A stretch of 64,000 bases of DNA, taken from positions 1,736,001-1,800,000 of the forward strand of contig JAVHJL010000007.1 in the NCBI GenBank assembly GCA_036971715.1, in the 5' to 3' direction. Both the position numbers and the translations under genes were made by a program. Under the pieces are notes generated by a model, which made no database searches, was not told where the DNA came from, and saw only the letters and a program-made list of their open reading frames with translations. The DNA comes from Arthrobotrys musiformis (lineage: Eukaryota; Ascomycota; Orbiliomycetes; Orbiliales; Orbiliaceae). The first letter of the stretch is position 1, and each line of letters opens with the position of its first letter. Shown here one piece after another: positions 1 to 10,639 of the stretch.

Positions 1-792
1 CCCAACATCGCAAACGTCCTGCTCTGGCTGGGGTTGCGAGACGGCCCCCCCTCCTTCCAAGAGCTTGATATGATCGAGCAAGATCTTTTCATGCCATTGC
101 AAAGACTCGATTTGCTCCATTGCCTGGCGGTTCTGGCATTTGAGACTTTTTTGCTCACGAGAGAGCTCTTCTAAATGCGCGGAAGCCTTGAAAAGTTGGT
201 TGTCTTGCTCCTTTACCTTTTTTCGCAGCTTTTCGACCTCCGTTAGCTTTAGACGATATGCGCTAAAAGAGAGCTGCCGTCTCTGGAACGTTTCGGTGTT
301 TCGGTATTCACGCCAAGCCTCATTCATAATTTGAGATCGTAAGGCAGCAATTTCGTCTGACTGGTTACCGTTCAAGGAGGCGAGGCGTCGGACTTGGAGG
401 GACAGGCTTTGTATTTGCCCATGACACTGTTGTACCTCGTGTATTAGGGATTTATTGAGCATGTCTGTTTGTTTGGCGGTCTCTTCCATTTGCAGGCACT
501 GATCTTGAAGCGCTTGGCCATTCTCCATTTGGTGTGCGAGCTCTACCTGGAGGCAAATGACATCTTCACTGTTATACAGTGACGGAAGAGCGGATCTCCC
601 TCCTGATGCTCTGGTAAAGCCTAAGGCGGAGCTATAGTCCTCGTCCCTATCGTTGATATGACTTTCTAGTTGTTGTTGGATGGTTTTGGGGTGTGGTGTG
701 TGGTGGATTGGGGCCGGAGCAATTGGCCTTAGGATACACGTTTGGCCCTCGCGATTTGTTAGGAGCTCGGGAAATCTACTGTTTGGGGGCAT
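1..792 (-). CDS. Coiled-coil protein of unknown function, 3' part cut by window edge
   Basis: Reading leftwards from an ATG at 792-790, the frame stays open for all 264 codons to base 1, so the C-terminus lies outside the window. The first 75 or so residues are proline-, serine- and asparagine-rich (N-terminus MPPNSRFPELL). From about residue 76 to 240 the protein is rich in Glu, Gln, Leu and Lys with regularly spaced leucines, for example LQVELAHQMENGQALQ and VEKLRKKVKEQDNQLF, the pattern of a long coiled coil. A TATA-like TATATAA lies on the minus strand near 987-995, about 200 bp upstream of the chosen ATG. The same frame is also open upstream of the ATG back to a possible acceptor near 935, so a longer N-terminus is possible. 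No enzymatic domain is recognisable; a structural or scaffold role is inference only. Confidence 0.72.
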   Translation of the reverse strand, partial: MPPNSRFPELLTNREGQTCILRPIAPAPIHHTPHPKTIQQQLESHINDRDEDYSSALGFTRASGGRSALPSLYNSEDVICLQVELAHQMENGQALQDQCLQMEETAKQTDMLNKSLIHEVQQCHGQIQSLSLQVRRLASLNGNQSDEIAALRSQIMNEAWREYRNTETFQRRQLSFSAYRLKLTEVEKLRKKVKEQDNQLFKASAHLEELSREQKSLKCQNRQAMEQIESLQWHEKILLDHIKLLEGGGAVSQPQPEQDVCDVG

Positions 793-1641
793 CTTCTCGG
801 TCTGGTGCTCTGAATGTATATATTTACTCGAAGACGACGGGATAGATTGTTGACAGGTTATAGACGTTCCAATAATAAAAGCTGACAGCTCACGAATGTA
901 ATTTGATCTTTTTCGCGCTCCTAACGGTGCCTGCAACTAATATTATAATTTGGCAATATGTTTAATTCGCGGTCGAATCAAGCCGATTATATAGAGAAAG
1001 GCGCGGCTGATATCAGCGGGAGCCCTGAAGGTTCTGCTCCATGGAACTATGTACAAATTTGAAACTGTAATAGACGAACGTCCATATGGACGGTACAAGC
1101 CAAGGCCAAAATACCAATGAGTACAATTAAGAGCTATTTCAAAAGTTCAAGTCCCAACTCTCTGTGAAAACGGTCGGCGTAGTAGGATTTTGGGAAGGTC
1201 AGATATGACAGCGTACTCAATTTACCTCCGCATTTGCTGTCCATTCGCAATCTCTCTAGATCTGTTGGAACGTAGGTTTAAAAGGTTATTAACCCGTGTT
1301 ATGTCTTTTTTGATTTGGTCTAGATATGGACTTGTTTCGCGACAAAACTGTGCTGTGAGCTGAAGATCCCTGTGTTTTTGTTAGTTTGAGTTGTGTAATT
1401 CCAACAAAACCGCAAGTTGAAACATACGATTCGATATTCTCAATTCTGTTTAACAAAAGTGTGTCAGATCCGATACGTATCTTACCAGTATTAATTTCTT
1501 CTTCGAGAATACGTGGCTTACCTTTCATTGAATGCGGAGATATCGCCCCGAAATTTGCTTATGCTAGTTTATATTATGCATATCCGTCAATTCTATCGAT
1601 CTCACCATTTGCCCTAAATCATGATGGTCCCCAATTTTAGC
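793..1641. other. Intergenic, no convincing gene
   Basis: About 850 bp. It contains the TATA-like element of the gene to its left and a 79-codon minus-strand frame (1289-1528) whose composition and lack of context do not support a gene. I see no repeat or RNA gene. Confidence 0.5.
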
Positions 1642-2129
1642 TTACTCTTGCGAAAGCTCCTCCATTTTTGCGGTCAGATCAAGGTTAGAACTACAACAAT
1701 ATCGTTAGAGCCACTATCAAATGATTAGGTTTTTGTCACGGTGTCGGGTTTGCAAAATTGAACATACCCTCCCGGAGACTTGGTGACCTCACGGCTGAGA
1801 ACCTGTATCGTGTTCTCTTGTGCCTCCACTTTCTTTTTTAGAGCGAATATTGTCTCCAAAGCACTACTTAGTTTCTCTTCGTGGTCTTGGAGTACTGCCG
1901 GCATATCGGCCAGTAAGAGGGTCTGGGCGATTTTGCGGGCGGGTGGTCTCCCAGCCGAAGACCCACCACCGCCGCCGAATTGTGAAATGTTGTAATCATC
2001 TGGAAAGTCTTGCAGCCCGTAATCCTCTAGCCACTGCTCAGCCCCTACACAATCCCCGAGATCGATCAAGTTATCACCAATTCCACCTACGTTACTCAGG
2101 CTGTAGACATCAGAAAGTTCCCTGTTCAT
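1642..2129 (-). CDS. Small acidic protein with C-terminal coiled coil, two exons, unknown family
   Basis: Exon 1 runs 2129-1768 and exon 2 runs 1690-1642. The intron (1767-1691, 77 nt) begins GTATGT, has CTCTAACG as a likely branch site and ends TGTAG; phases match (GG|T). The unspliced frame would end a few codons later with no coding look, while splicing adds the heptad-like tail NLDLTAKMEELSQE. The product is 136 aa: an acidic N-terminal half, a glycine-rich linker (QFGGGGGSSAG), then a leucine/lysine/glutamate coiled coil from about residue 78 on (HEEKLSSALETIFALKKKVE). I do not recognise the family. Its neighbour at 1-792 is also a coiled-coil protein on the same strand, but there is no sequence evidence that the two are related. 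Confidence 0.6.
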
Positions 2130-2684
2130 GCTTTAGAATTAGTCTCGAGGCTTTGGAATTTCGCTAGCCTGGGATGAAAATTTGTAGCAAAATGTTGTGG
2201 TGCTTAATTTCGGTTTACTTACTGCCTATGCACATATTTTCTGGCAGTACTACCAGTGCATCCTTTTTATAGCTAGGATTAGTTATTGGTACACTTTTGA
2301 GCCCAATACACGGAAACACATCACGCTCGCAATTTTTTTGTACAAAAGCGTTAGGCTTGGCTGACAAAGAATCTGGCGACGTAGCCTCAATTGCTTGCGC
2401 AGCGTGCATTCAAAAATGTCGTTCTGTTGGAAAGTATGCTGGTAATGTTACGGAGCCGTGTGTACTAATATAATACAGGAACTAGCCTCTAATCCGGCAT
2501 GAAAGCTACGTGTTATCACGATTAAGATATCGTGGATACACTCACGTATCTATCAATCACGTTTTAGATATCTAGCTCAACTTTCCCCGCTCTTGCCCTT
2601 CGACGATAAAACTACCATTAAATATACAGTACTAGTATACTACTTCTATACACTGGAAATAGGGCATTGGACCGATACAGCAAT
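2130..2684. other. Intergenic with one weak candidate exon
   Basis: A 64-codon minus-strand frame (2409-2215) ends at a perfect GTAAGT donor-like sequence, so it could be a first exon, but I found no matching second exon. Otherwise nothing is recognisable. Confidence 0.4.
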
Positions 2685-3797
2685 ATGGATCTTGATGAAC
2701 TTTCTAACCGCTATACAAGGTGGCCTGGTTGGGGTGGTGCGAGCATAAGCCAACGTCTTCCAATTCGCCCCTTGTCATTGCTGACTCCCACATCCCCACC
2801 TTCACCCCAAAACACGGGTGAAGGTCTCAATTCGAATACCCAAAGTTCCGAGGGCCTTGCCAACCCAGATAAACGTGGTATAACGCTGGCTGCAGCAAGC
2901 AACCAGCCACATCCCCAACCACCTATATCTGGGTTTCTTAATGTATTCCAAGCGGGGAAGGTATCTCTTTGTCTCAAACGAAACGGCAAGGTTGCAGCAT
3001 TGCGCGTTGCAACCCGAGAGCAATTCTCAGAAATCCAGGCGCTCATCAGATCTTCCCACAAGAACGTGATTCAGATCATTGGATATATCCAACATCCTAA
3101 AGTTAATTATATCCAACACGAATATCTAGAGATAGCGCTAAATGAAATTATTGGATGTCCTATCCTATTTCCCGAACCACAAATCGGATACATTTGTCAC
3201 GAGGTATAGAATTGACCCCTCCTCTAACCGCTAGGCAAGAGGTAAATCAATTCCAAAGCTAATATTTGTTTTTGCCGCCAGGTACTTTCTGCTTTAGAGT
3301 TTCTGGACTCAGTCGGCCTTGAACACACAAAAATTGAGTCTTCCAGGGTTCTATTATCCCAGCCAAACACTGTAAAAGTTGGAGACGCATTATCAATTCG
3401 ACGAAAGAACTTACCCTCTGAGGCTTCCCAGATCTCGTTCCCTGCAGCTGGAGTTGGAGGCATTGCTTTGGACATGATGGAAAACGGTATTCTTTCCAAC
3501 AATGGGGACAGGGCTGCGGCCCTAACGCACCCCCAACACTGGACAGCTTCAGCGTCCGACTTTATTCGAAATACTTCCTGCTCAGCTGTTAGACTCCTCC
3601 TCCAAGTAAGCAACTTCCTATAATCCTTTTGCGGCCCTAGAAACTTTTCATTCTAGGTCCTAATTCGTCTCAATTTGGATGCTAATTCGGATTTCTAGCA
3701 CCCATTTGTTAATCCAAGTCCAAACCCAAACTTGACAGAGGCTATAATCATGGGCATCACATGTGCCCAGAGAATGTGGACCCCTCATGACGAATGA
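2685..3797 (+). CDS. Protein-kinase-like fold protein lacking catalytic residues (predicted pseudokinase)
   Basis: Three exons: 2685-3203, 3282-3605 and 3699-3797, with introns 3204-3281 (78 nt) and 3606-3698 (GTAAGC donor, 93 nt), both phase 0, giving 313 aa from the first ATG. After a proline/serine-rich N-terminal third comes a degenerate kinase domain. VAALRVATREQFSEIQALI resembles the beta-3/alpha-C region. SHKNVIQIIGY matches the HxNIVxLxGY type. HTKIESSRVLL stands where HRDIKPENVLL is expected, without the catalytic Asp and metal-binding Asn. VKVGDA stands where the DFG segment is expected. GVGGIALDMM matches the alpha-F region. The last exon opens HPFV, the usual end of the kinase C-lobe. 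No glycine-rich loop is visible. The order of these segments across all three exons supports a kinase fold; the absence of HRD and DFG acids suggests no catalysis. Partner and role are unknown. Confidence 0.7.
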
Positions 3798-4062
3798 TTA
3801 GTTTAGAAAGCCCACTGGAAGATCTTTCCGCTAGTCAAACTATTTGCCTCACCTCGTCCTTTTTTGTTTTTGGAACGCTAAGGTAGTTTCTCTAGTAAGA
3901 TGGTAGGGCTCAGTTTTATGTTATTTCTAGAGGTATAAATTTCATCCCTTGAGCTTAGATTTATTCGTATTCCGCGCCCATCGTCATCTTCCATAGTTAC
4001 CGTTAATTCAACTAGCTTCACAATCCGCAAACCCGCTATCCGAGGTATCTTTCCGTAATAAC

Positions 4063-4967
4063 ATGATCCCACAAGTCTATTATCTCGGCAAGTCTCCTTA
4101 TAGAGAGGGCTATCTTGATTATCATCGAGATGCGCTGGTGAATTCGTTCCTACGAAGCCCTCTGGCACCCTCATCGCCAGACTCTCTCACGAAAGCTGAT
4201 CTTTTAAAATTCTTTGAAATTATCGGGCTCCAACGAAGCTCAAGCACTATGGAAACCATGTGGTCGCATAGAAACGACATCCATAATCTGGTTGAAATGT
4301 GGATTTTCTTCAGAGATCAGGTAGTTGGTCTCAAATCCCAGGACCCAGTTTATCCGTCCCAGAAGAGTTCCTACGGGTCAGCTCTACGGCAGTTTGGACT
4401 TAGTAGCTCAGTTGTCAGTAGGCTATTGACTTCCTTTGAGGTCACAAGGACCTTTCTGCCGATACAAATAGTCAGGGAATACACACAGTTTCGCTTCAAG
4501 TACGTGCACGCACACCACTTTGAAATATTGAATCCAGTATTGATGGCGAATATAATAGCCAAGCTATTTTATCTGGCCTCCAGATATTAAGCCCGGACCC
4601 CCCATATATCAAGATTAGGCCGGGCCACCTTGGATACGTTTTTATCTGCGAAGGCACACTAACCTTGAAGTCATGTTTGTCAAAAGGCAATCTAAGAATG
4701 CTAGCGCACACTCCCCCATCCCCCTTATCTCAAAATCAGGAGGTTGTATATGCGGGGGTGTACGAACAGTGGGCGAGGGAGAGGGTTAATTGGCTACGCA
4801 GGATTCACCCAACCATTGATTTTAGTGTATCTGCCTTTCTTATCTCACAAAAGGCTTACACATTGCCCAGTATTTTGAGGAGTGTAGATGGCAATACAGT
4901 TGGTTTCGTTGGTCAAAAGTCTTGGAAATACCTCCTCCTTTCTTTTTGTGGCTTTTTAGATGTGTAG
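4063..4967 (+). CDS. Unknown protein, probably two exons, splice join uncertain
   Basis: One frame is open from an ATG at 4063 to 4590. A second frame with equally coding-like composition is open from about 4520 to a stop at 4967. They can be joined by a 47-nt intron from a GTATTG donor in the first frame to an acceptor after GGCCTCCAG near 4582 (phase 0), or by a 38-nt intron beginning GTACGT near 4506 and ending ATCCAG (phase 2). Both introns are shorter than the others in this window, so the join is not settled. Upstream, the first frame stays open for another 20 codons to a TAG near 4001, so the true start may be in an earlier exon. The product (about 290 aa) has no motif I recognise. It may be a decayed gene: it lies directly downstream of the pseudokinase in the same orientation. 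Confidence 0.42.
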
Positions 4968-5462
4968 CTATATATATACCTATGGGACAGTATCTTGATC
5001 GTATCTCAAGAATATGTACATGTATTTGTTGGTTATACTTTGTTAGCATATACCTGTATTTTTAGACCTAACCAATTGGCTATTCTATGGATCGATACAG
5101 CGTCTAGACGCCAACATTATGGGCGCCAAACATGAATGAAGCCCCCAAATATTCATAAATTCTAGTAATAGTAGAAGAGACTAGGATTGGCGAACGGCCC
5201 CCCGCCGACCATACCGTGGAATCGATCATCGGGGCAGTTTTTAATATAAAGCTAATGGGCGCCTGGAATATTGTTTTTGCAATACAGTTGCCCGGACCCC
5301 ATCTGCATATCTGTACAGATCTGTATGCTACCAACCATCGCAACCGGAAAGACTCGGTCACTTTTCGTGCAGTCTGGGTACGAGACCGGCAGGCCATCAA
5401 AACTTCAAATTCTTTATTATTCTATCGATTGCATCGAAATCCTGGATACATACGTCTACAAG

Positions 5463-6229
5463 ATGGACCCGGACCTTCAAACGCACTGTAGTCCCTCTGA
5501 GGGGGTACCAGAGGCCCTAGATCCTTCAATGGAAAACTGCTTAAAGCTTCTCAAGAGCATTAAAGAAGCTGCAGTCGCTCTCCTATGCAATATCAAAGAT
5601 GACGAAAAGTACGTCGGTGTCCATGTCGCTTTCTGTAGCGGAATATTTGATTGGATTAAGATAGTCGAACAGATTATCTCTACCTCGCGTGGACACAAAA
5701 TTGATCGAGATATCGTGAAATACATATATGATTTGAAGGGCCTACAACATGGTCTGTTGATGGGAAGATCAAGAAAGAAAAACAAAATTCCAACTTTGGC
5801 AAAGAATTCTACCAAATTGTCTTGTCTGGAACCCCCAGTTGATACTCAGATATCTCCACGGAGGAGAAAACCTTCGCGACGCATGATTAGTCTCGCCCCG
5901 CCAAAGGTCTGCTCCTGCTCCGTAAACTTTATTTAATCCAATTTACATATAACTTATATTCTCTAAATATCCAGACGAGCAACGACACAGCTCATATAGG
6001 CCGACAGCCTCAGTATCAATGGGTATACTCCCAGCGGAGAAAATTCAATCGGTCTCGGGCTCAATTAAGTCCTCTCCTCCGAGATTTGGGACAAAATCCA
6101 GTTGATGAAACGCAACTGGGCGGTCCATTTTCTGAACGAGTGTATCTTGGATACTCTTCGCAGCGCTCCGGTGAGTACATCCTAGACCTAACATTAGTAG
6201 GTTATTCTGACGAAAGTCATCTGAGATGA
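5463..6229 (+). CDS. Unknown basic protein, two exons
   Basis: Exon 1 (5463-5906) and exon 2 (5975-6229) are joined by a 68-nt phase-0 intron (GTCTGC...TATCCAG), giving 232 aa. Exon 1 contains an amphipathic helical stretch (MENCLKLLKSIKEAAVALL) and a basic patch (GRSRKKNKIP). Exon 2 is rich in Arg, Gln and Tyr (QYQWVYSQRRKFNRSRAQL). A further donor-like GTGAGT near 6170 means the last dozen residues may differ. Exon 2 ends within about 25 bases of the last recognisable part of the ferric reductase on the other strand, so the two genes converge tail to tail. No family is recognised. Confidence 0.5.
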
Positions 6230-6413
6230 CTACAGGAGAAAATATGTGATTACCTAGGATCGCAATATCGCCCCTACTTTCACGAAGAAGTTTTGAAAGG
6301 GTTTTCTGAATACATATTCGTCCGTATCGCTTAGAGATTCTATGGTGCTTCCCATGGTATTCCACGAGTCCTTGTCTTGCTGCAGAGTTGGTCCATTGCC
6401 GCGGGATGTACAT
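6206..6413 (-). pseudogene. Frame-shifted C-terminal remnant of the ferric reductase
   Basis: This minus-strand frame begins at the residues that should follow directly on the upstream reductase reading frame. The segment MYIPRQWTNSAARQG, then HRISKRYGR and finally ISDDFRQNN match the usual end of fungal FRE-type reductases (a beta strand with a YG motif, then a short strand and a DDxR helix). It is out of frame by one base with exon 3 of the gene at 6416-8625, which stops at a TAA at 6418-6416. The junction sequence fits loss of one base just before the segment GAAATAAAC. Either the gene is broken here or there is a base error in the assembly. Confidence 0.55.
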
Positions 6414-6415
6414 GT

Positions 6416-8625
6416 TTATTTCGAGATTCTGTTTTCAGCAATAAAACAATCAATTAGTTTGTTCGATTCCAACTCGCCGCTCCAGAGAGCCTTTTTAGTC
6501 GCTTGCAGCACCGTCGCTTTCTTTAGGAGGAGCTCAACCTTTTCTATGTCTTGAACCAGAAGTTCTTCCATCCAAGGTCCAACCCATGCTTCATGAGCTT
6601 TACTTAGCTGCTATGTTAGTTCATTCCGAATCCCTTGATTCTTAAAAGATATATCTTGAGGGCTCTGCTACATGCCTTCATTTTCGAGCATCCAAAACAA
6701 CTGTATCTTTCTTGCCATAAATTTATGTTTCCTGCAGCCCATAATTGCTTCCTTCATGTAAAATAGAACACCAGTGATACCTATTCCCGTTGCGAATGCA
6801 ATAATAGTACCGTATTTCTCGAGACTTAGCGGGACACCGAATGGACCATCAAACCGCGCCCGCGCCTTATACAAAGACGTCAAATTCGCTCTGCGTGCCA
6901 AATCATCGGTAAAACCTCTCTTTGGGGCTACTAGCAGGGAAGCTATCAACATGTCGGGGAATTCGTCAACCCAAGATACGTAGAAAGGGTGTTGCTGTAT
7001 GCAGGATGATTTGCTCACGTCCGGGATACATAATTGGATGAAATGGCCGGCACGGAGATCAGAGCTTTTCTTGACAGCTAATTTGACGAGCACGGCGTCC
7101 TTGAACGGAAGAATTACTGCGTATCCAATAGACAATCCTTCGGGGCGATTGATGTTGTCTATTGAAGGCCTGAGTGTATAGTGTGGGAGGGAGCTACGGC
7201 GACGGCGCCATAGTGTTCCTTGGTACCCAGAAAGCAGTATGCCACACCTTGCTACTAGGCTCGCCCCCCACAGAGCTATCCAGATTGGTAAGTATACCGA
7301 CCTCCCGATGTGAATCCAAAGAAGTATTATGAAAGCGATTGCTAAAGCTACGTGGAGTTTGCAAAAAACCTCGTAGAACTTCTTTTGGAGTATTATTGAT
7401 AAAAACAATGATATGAGCACGATAAAAGCCTATAGCATATTTCCCATTTTTTCAGAGAAGCATTAAGTGTTAGCTTTTGTCAAAACAATTAAAAAGAGTA
7501 AGGAGGATAGCACCCCAAAGTCCCTTTGCCTAGGTTTCTGCGGAACCGCGGGGAATAGAGTTGGAGATCGGTCCCGATCGCAATTTTCCTCTACTCACAA
7601 AATTTAAGGTGCAGTACCCCTTGGACAATAATTGTTGGTCTCGTAAACCAGACAGAGCGGGGACACTGGTCGGTGATATACACCAAAAAGTAGCTGTGTC
7701 GCCCGCTCGCCGCTTAATCAAGCTTGGGCGGCTGAACAAACATTATATGCGCAATGGCACTGCACTGTTATATTCATGGTCTTGTGCCGAGATACGGACC
7801 GCGCCTCTCAGCCCTAGACTAGGTACGTTGAGGACAAGGAAACTTCGAAAGGGTGTTCATATAATTGCGATTTTGATATAACCAAGAACTTACAATAACA
7901 CCTGCCCGGTATCGGGAATCATCGTGAATGGAAGAGGCCGGGGGCCTGGCTTTGATGGCGATGGCAAAATGTGCTAAAGCCAAAATACCCGCTACAACCC
8001 CCCACCATATATGTAGAACCGCCAGGAAGGTTGGCGTGATCCTCAAAAGGTTGGTCAGCTTGCTTAACCTAGAGCCGAGAGCTAATGGGACCAAGTTGAC
8101 AATCGCTAGCGAACCCGTCCTCGTAACCCAGGGACCATTTTTGAATGGAACTACTAAAGCAACGAGGTTAAAAGACAAGAACGCCATCACAAACAATACT
8201 TTGCCGCGATTATAATTGAATAATCTAGTTCCTCGCCTCGAAAGAGAGGGATACGCAATGTGTTTGAGAAAAAACAGCAAAGCATAGAGTCGAAATATCC
8301 GGGATAGATATACGGCGGCATTGTAGAGGAGTCTAGTTAGAATGAGGAGTAACAATACAACGCTATACCAAAATACGGGGGATTGGGCTTGGAAGAAGAG
8401 AATTAGCTGCAACCCCGTCATGAGCTTGTGACGAGTATCTTGAAGTCCGTTCCAATCCTCCTTCAAGCCGCTAATGTCTAGATTTGATTGTAGTTTATCC
8501 CAGTCAACTTCTGAAGCACCTGAGCCTAAATGGTTTGCTTTGAACTTTTCCCAATTTTCTTCCAAGTTATCTGAGCCCGAGTGACTCGACTTGAAATTGT
8601 TCCATTCTTGTTGGAGTTTATCCAT
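6416..8625 (-). CDS. Ferric-reductase-type transmembrane flavocytochrome (FRE family), 3' end frameshifted
   Basis: Exons 8625-7894, 7429-6672 and 6602-6416; introns 7893-7430 (464 nt, GTAAGT, phase 0) and 6671-6603 (69 nt, phase 2, acceptor AAG). About 558 aa before the premature TAA. Membrane part: several hydrophobic segments with two bis-haem HX13H pairs, one in HIWWGVVAGILALAHF and one in HVALAIAFIILLWIH. Cytosolic part: FAD motif HPFYVSW, then an NADPH motif GIGITGVLFYMKE and LFWMLENEG, followed by a helix HEAWVGPWMEELL. Family members move electrons from cytosolic NADPH through FAD and haem to extracytosolic metal or oxygen. The N-terminus before the first membrane segment is an unusual acidic, Trp-bearing repeat (EEWE-type units about 20 residues apart). 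An alternative start at 8772 adds 49 residues. The missing last 65-70 residues (see 6206-6413) may make it non-functional. Confidence 0.75.
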
Positions 8626-9379
8626 TGTTTTTATATGTATGTGTTGTTTTAAATAGTTATAAAAATTATATCCCCGAATCGACCGGAATACAACATTTGA
8701 GGCTGGTGGTTTACCAGACAAGGCTTGGGCGGTTTCTGTTGTATTTATGCTTAAACTCGGAGACCGTAGCATTACTTAAAACACAGCCTAGGTCCAACCC
8801 CGGATACATAGCTCACTTATGGATTTGGTTATCGATATCGGAATACTAAGCCCTCAGTTTCGCCTGGAAAGGGAACAAATCTGTTCGATATCACAACTCC
8901 GGATGATTCAAAGTCCATCAATCTAACACACAAAAATGATACCTGAAACACAAATTTGTTCATACAGACCTAGTTTTCTCGTACCTAGCATACCTAGGTG
9001 TATATCCAGATCCGTATCGGGTAATACCCGGTGAAATACAGAAATGAACGTTCGTGTTCTAGAGCAACAGCCTAGTTGTTTGAACGTGTATGCGATACCG
9101 CTGCGCCATGGCCGGTGTTTCATAGATTCAGCCCTTAGACTCCTGTTTCAACCATTGTCAACCGTCAACCTGACGTCAATCGCATCAGCGTCCGCCTACC
9201 GGCTAGATCCAGATTATTATATTATAAGCTTTAGCTTGGTAAAGCCCATTCACATTTTGGTTACAGAGTAGCCTCGTCAATTTATGAGAACATATCACGA
9301 TTTCGAGGAGTACGCCATTTCTTTTTCATTGCAGATTCCTGCGGGCGTTTTCTAAACACACATACTTACGCTGCTAAAC
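8626..9379. other. Intergenic between divergently transcribed genes
   Basis: About 750 bp between the start of the reductase (minus) and the MADS-like gene (plus), presumably holding both promoters. I see no coding sequence or repeat that can be supported. Confidence 0.45.
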
Positions 9380-10420
9380 ATGAGCACCGAATTCCGCTTT
9401 AGGCGATCGAAAACGTCTTTTCTTTGTAAAGCAAACAAACTTAGAGAGAATTTTGGTGCTGAGGTGTATGTTGTCATCAAAAGAAACCAGAAATATGCCG
9501 TCTACACCTCAAGCTCGGGTTCAAGATGGCCGCCAAACGTTGACGCAATTGTAAGAAACCTTTTTAGAAGGCATCAGCAATCATATTATGGAAACACGGC
9601 TAATAATATCTAGCGCAAGTCTAATTTTGACAGTGAGGTCTGGTACCCAGAAAACATCGATCTATTGGAACCAAAAAAAAAGAATGACCCTGAAGAAAAG
9701 GCCAAGACGAAATCGTTAGAGTCACCGCCGGGTTTGGATTCGGACAACGAAGCATTGGATACCAATGCCCTATGCAGGCAGGAGAAAGATTCTGACCCAA
9801 TCAGACCCGCCACGAGCCGTACGCGTCAGACTTATGGACTGGGCTTAATTGGGGAGGAGTTCACTATAGACGAGAGATTATCAGAGATTCAAAAATCGCC
9901 ACTAACATGTCAAAGAGAGATTCCGACTAAATTCGATCAACGTAAACTCTTTGAGACAGCTCAAATACCTGGGTCCCCGAGTCTGGGGGACGCTCAGCTT
10001 TGCCTTGGCGGGTCCCCGACGCAAACTCAGGTGCTCGGGGTATACTCGCACGGCTTAGGTGATGAGTCCGGATTAGCCTTCGACGATGGAGATACCGAGC
10101 GGTCGTTTTGCCAGATCCCGGCCCTACGAGGGTATAATTGTGGCAGCGGGGGTGGCGCCGAGCTGGAGACACCGATGACGCGGCGCCAAATGCCAGATCA
10201 TAATGCAGTTTTTCCCAACTCTGTAATGCGCTACCACCAAGATCAAGGGAAGCTTTCTAGCCCACCGATGCCGATGCAGATGCCGTGCCATTTACCACAG
10301 CGAAATTTCAGGAACGATGTGCGGTCTACCGAAGTTGTTCTTAGTTCCCTACGTATGGAGCCGCCACGCTTCAAAAGCGAAAAATTACACATGTATAAAC
10401 GAAGACGTACAACGCCATAA
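9380..10420 (+). CDS. Divergent MADS-box (SRF-type) domain protein
   Basis: Exon 1 is 9380-9550 and exon 2 is 9614-10420; the 63-nt intron begins GTAAGA, has GGCTAAT as branch site and ends ATCTAG, phase 0. The product is 325 aa. Residues 5-45 (FRFRRSKTSFLCKANKLREN, then GAEVYVVIKRN) have the layout of a MADS domain: basic helix 'RxRRxKTxxxKKAxEL', then 'CGxxVxVxI', then the strand 'KYAVYTS'. The following residues W-P-P and, across the splice, EVWYPENIDLL are reminiscent of fungal MADS-like proteins. The remainder is low-complexity, Ser/Pro/Gln-rich, and ends in a basic cluster (YKRRRTTP) that could be a nuclear localisation signal. Several basic residues that contact DNA in canonical MADS proteins are replaced, so DNA binding is uncertain. 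Confidence 0.6.
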
Positions 10421-10639
10421 TAGAAAGAGATTGACGTCAAGGCTAGAACTGGGCCGTCCTAGGTGAGGCTGGGAACGAGACCAGTTAGGGCACAAAACCC
10501 CGTGCTCTGATATGGTCTTTCCTAAATATTCATTGATAGCCTAAACATCCTAAGATATGAATATAGCCTAGCCGAATAGCCTTGATATTATCGTTTCCCG
10601 CACTTGCCTCTAAATACCAATTTTTCTAGTTAGTCGCTG

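Noticed and set aside
2215..2409. 64-codon minus-strand frame ending at a GTAAGT donor
   Set aside because: No second exon with a matching phase before the next gene; no domain. Kept only as a note in the interval entry.
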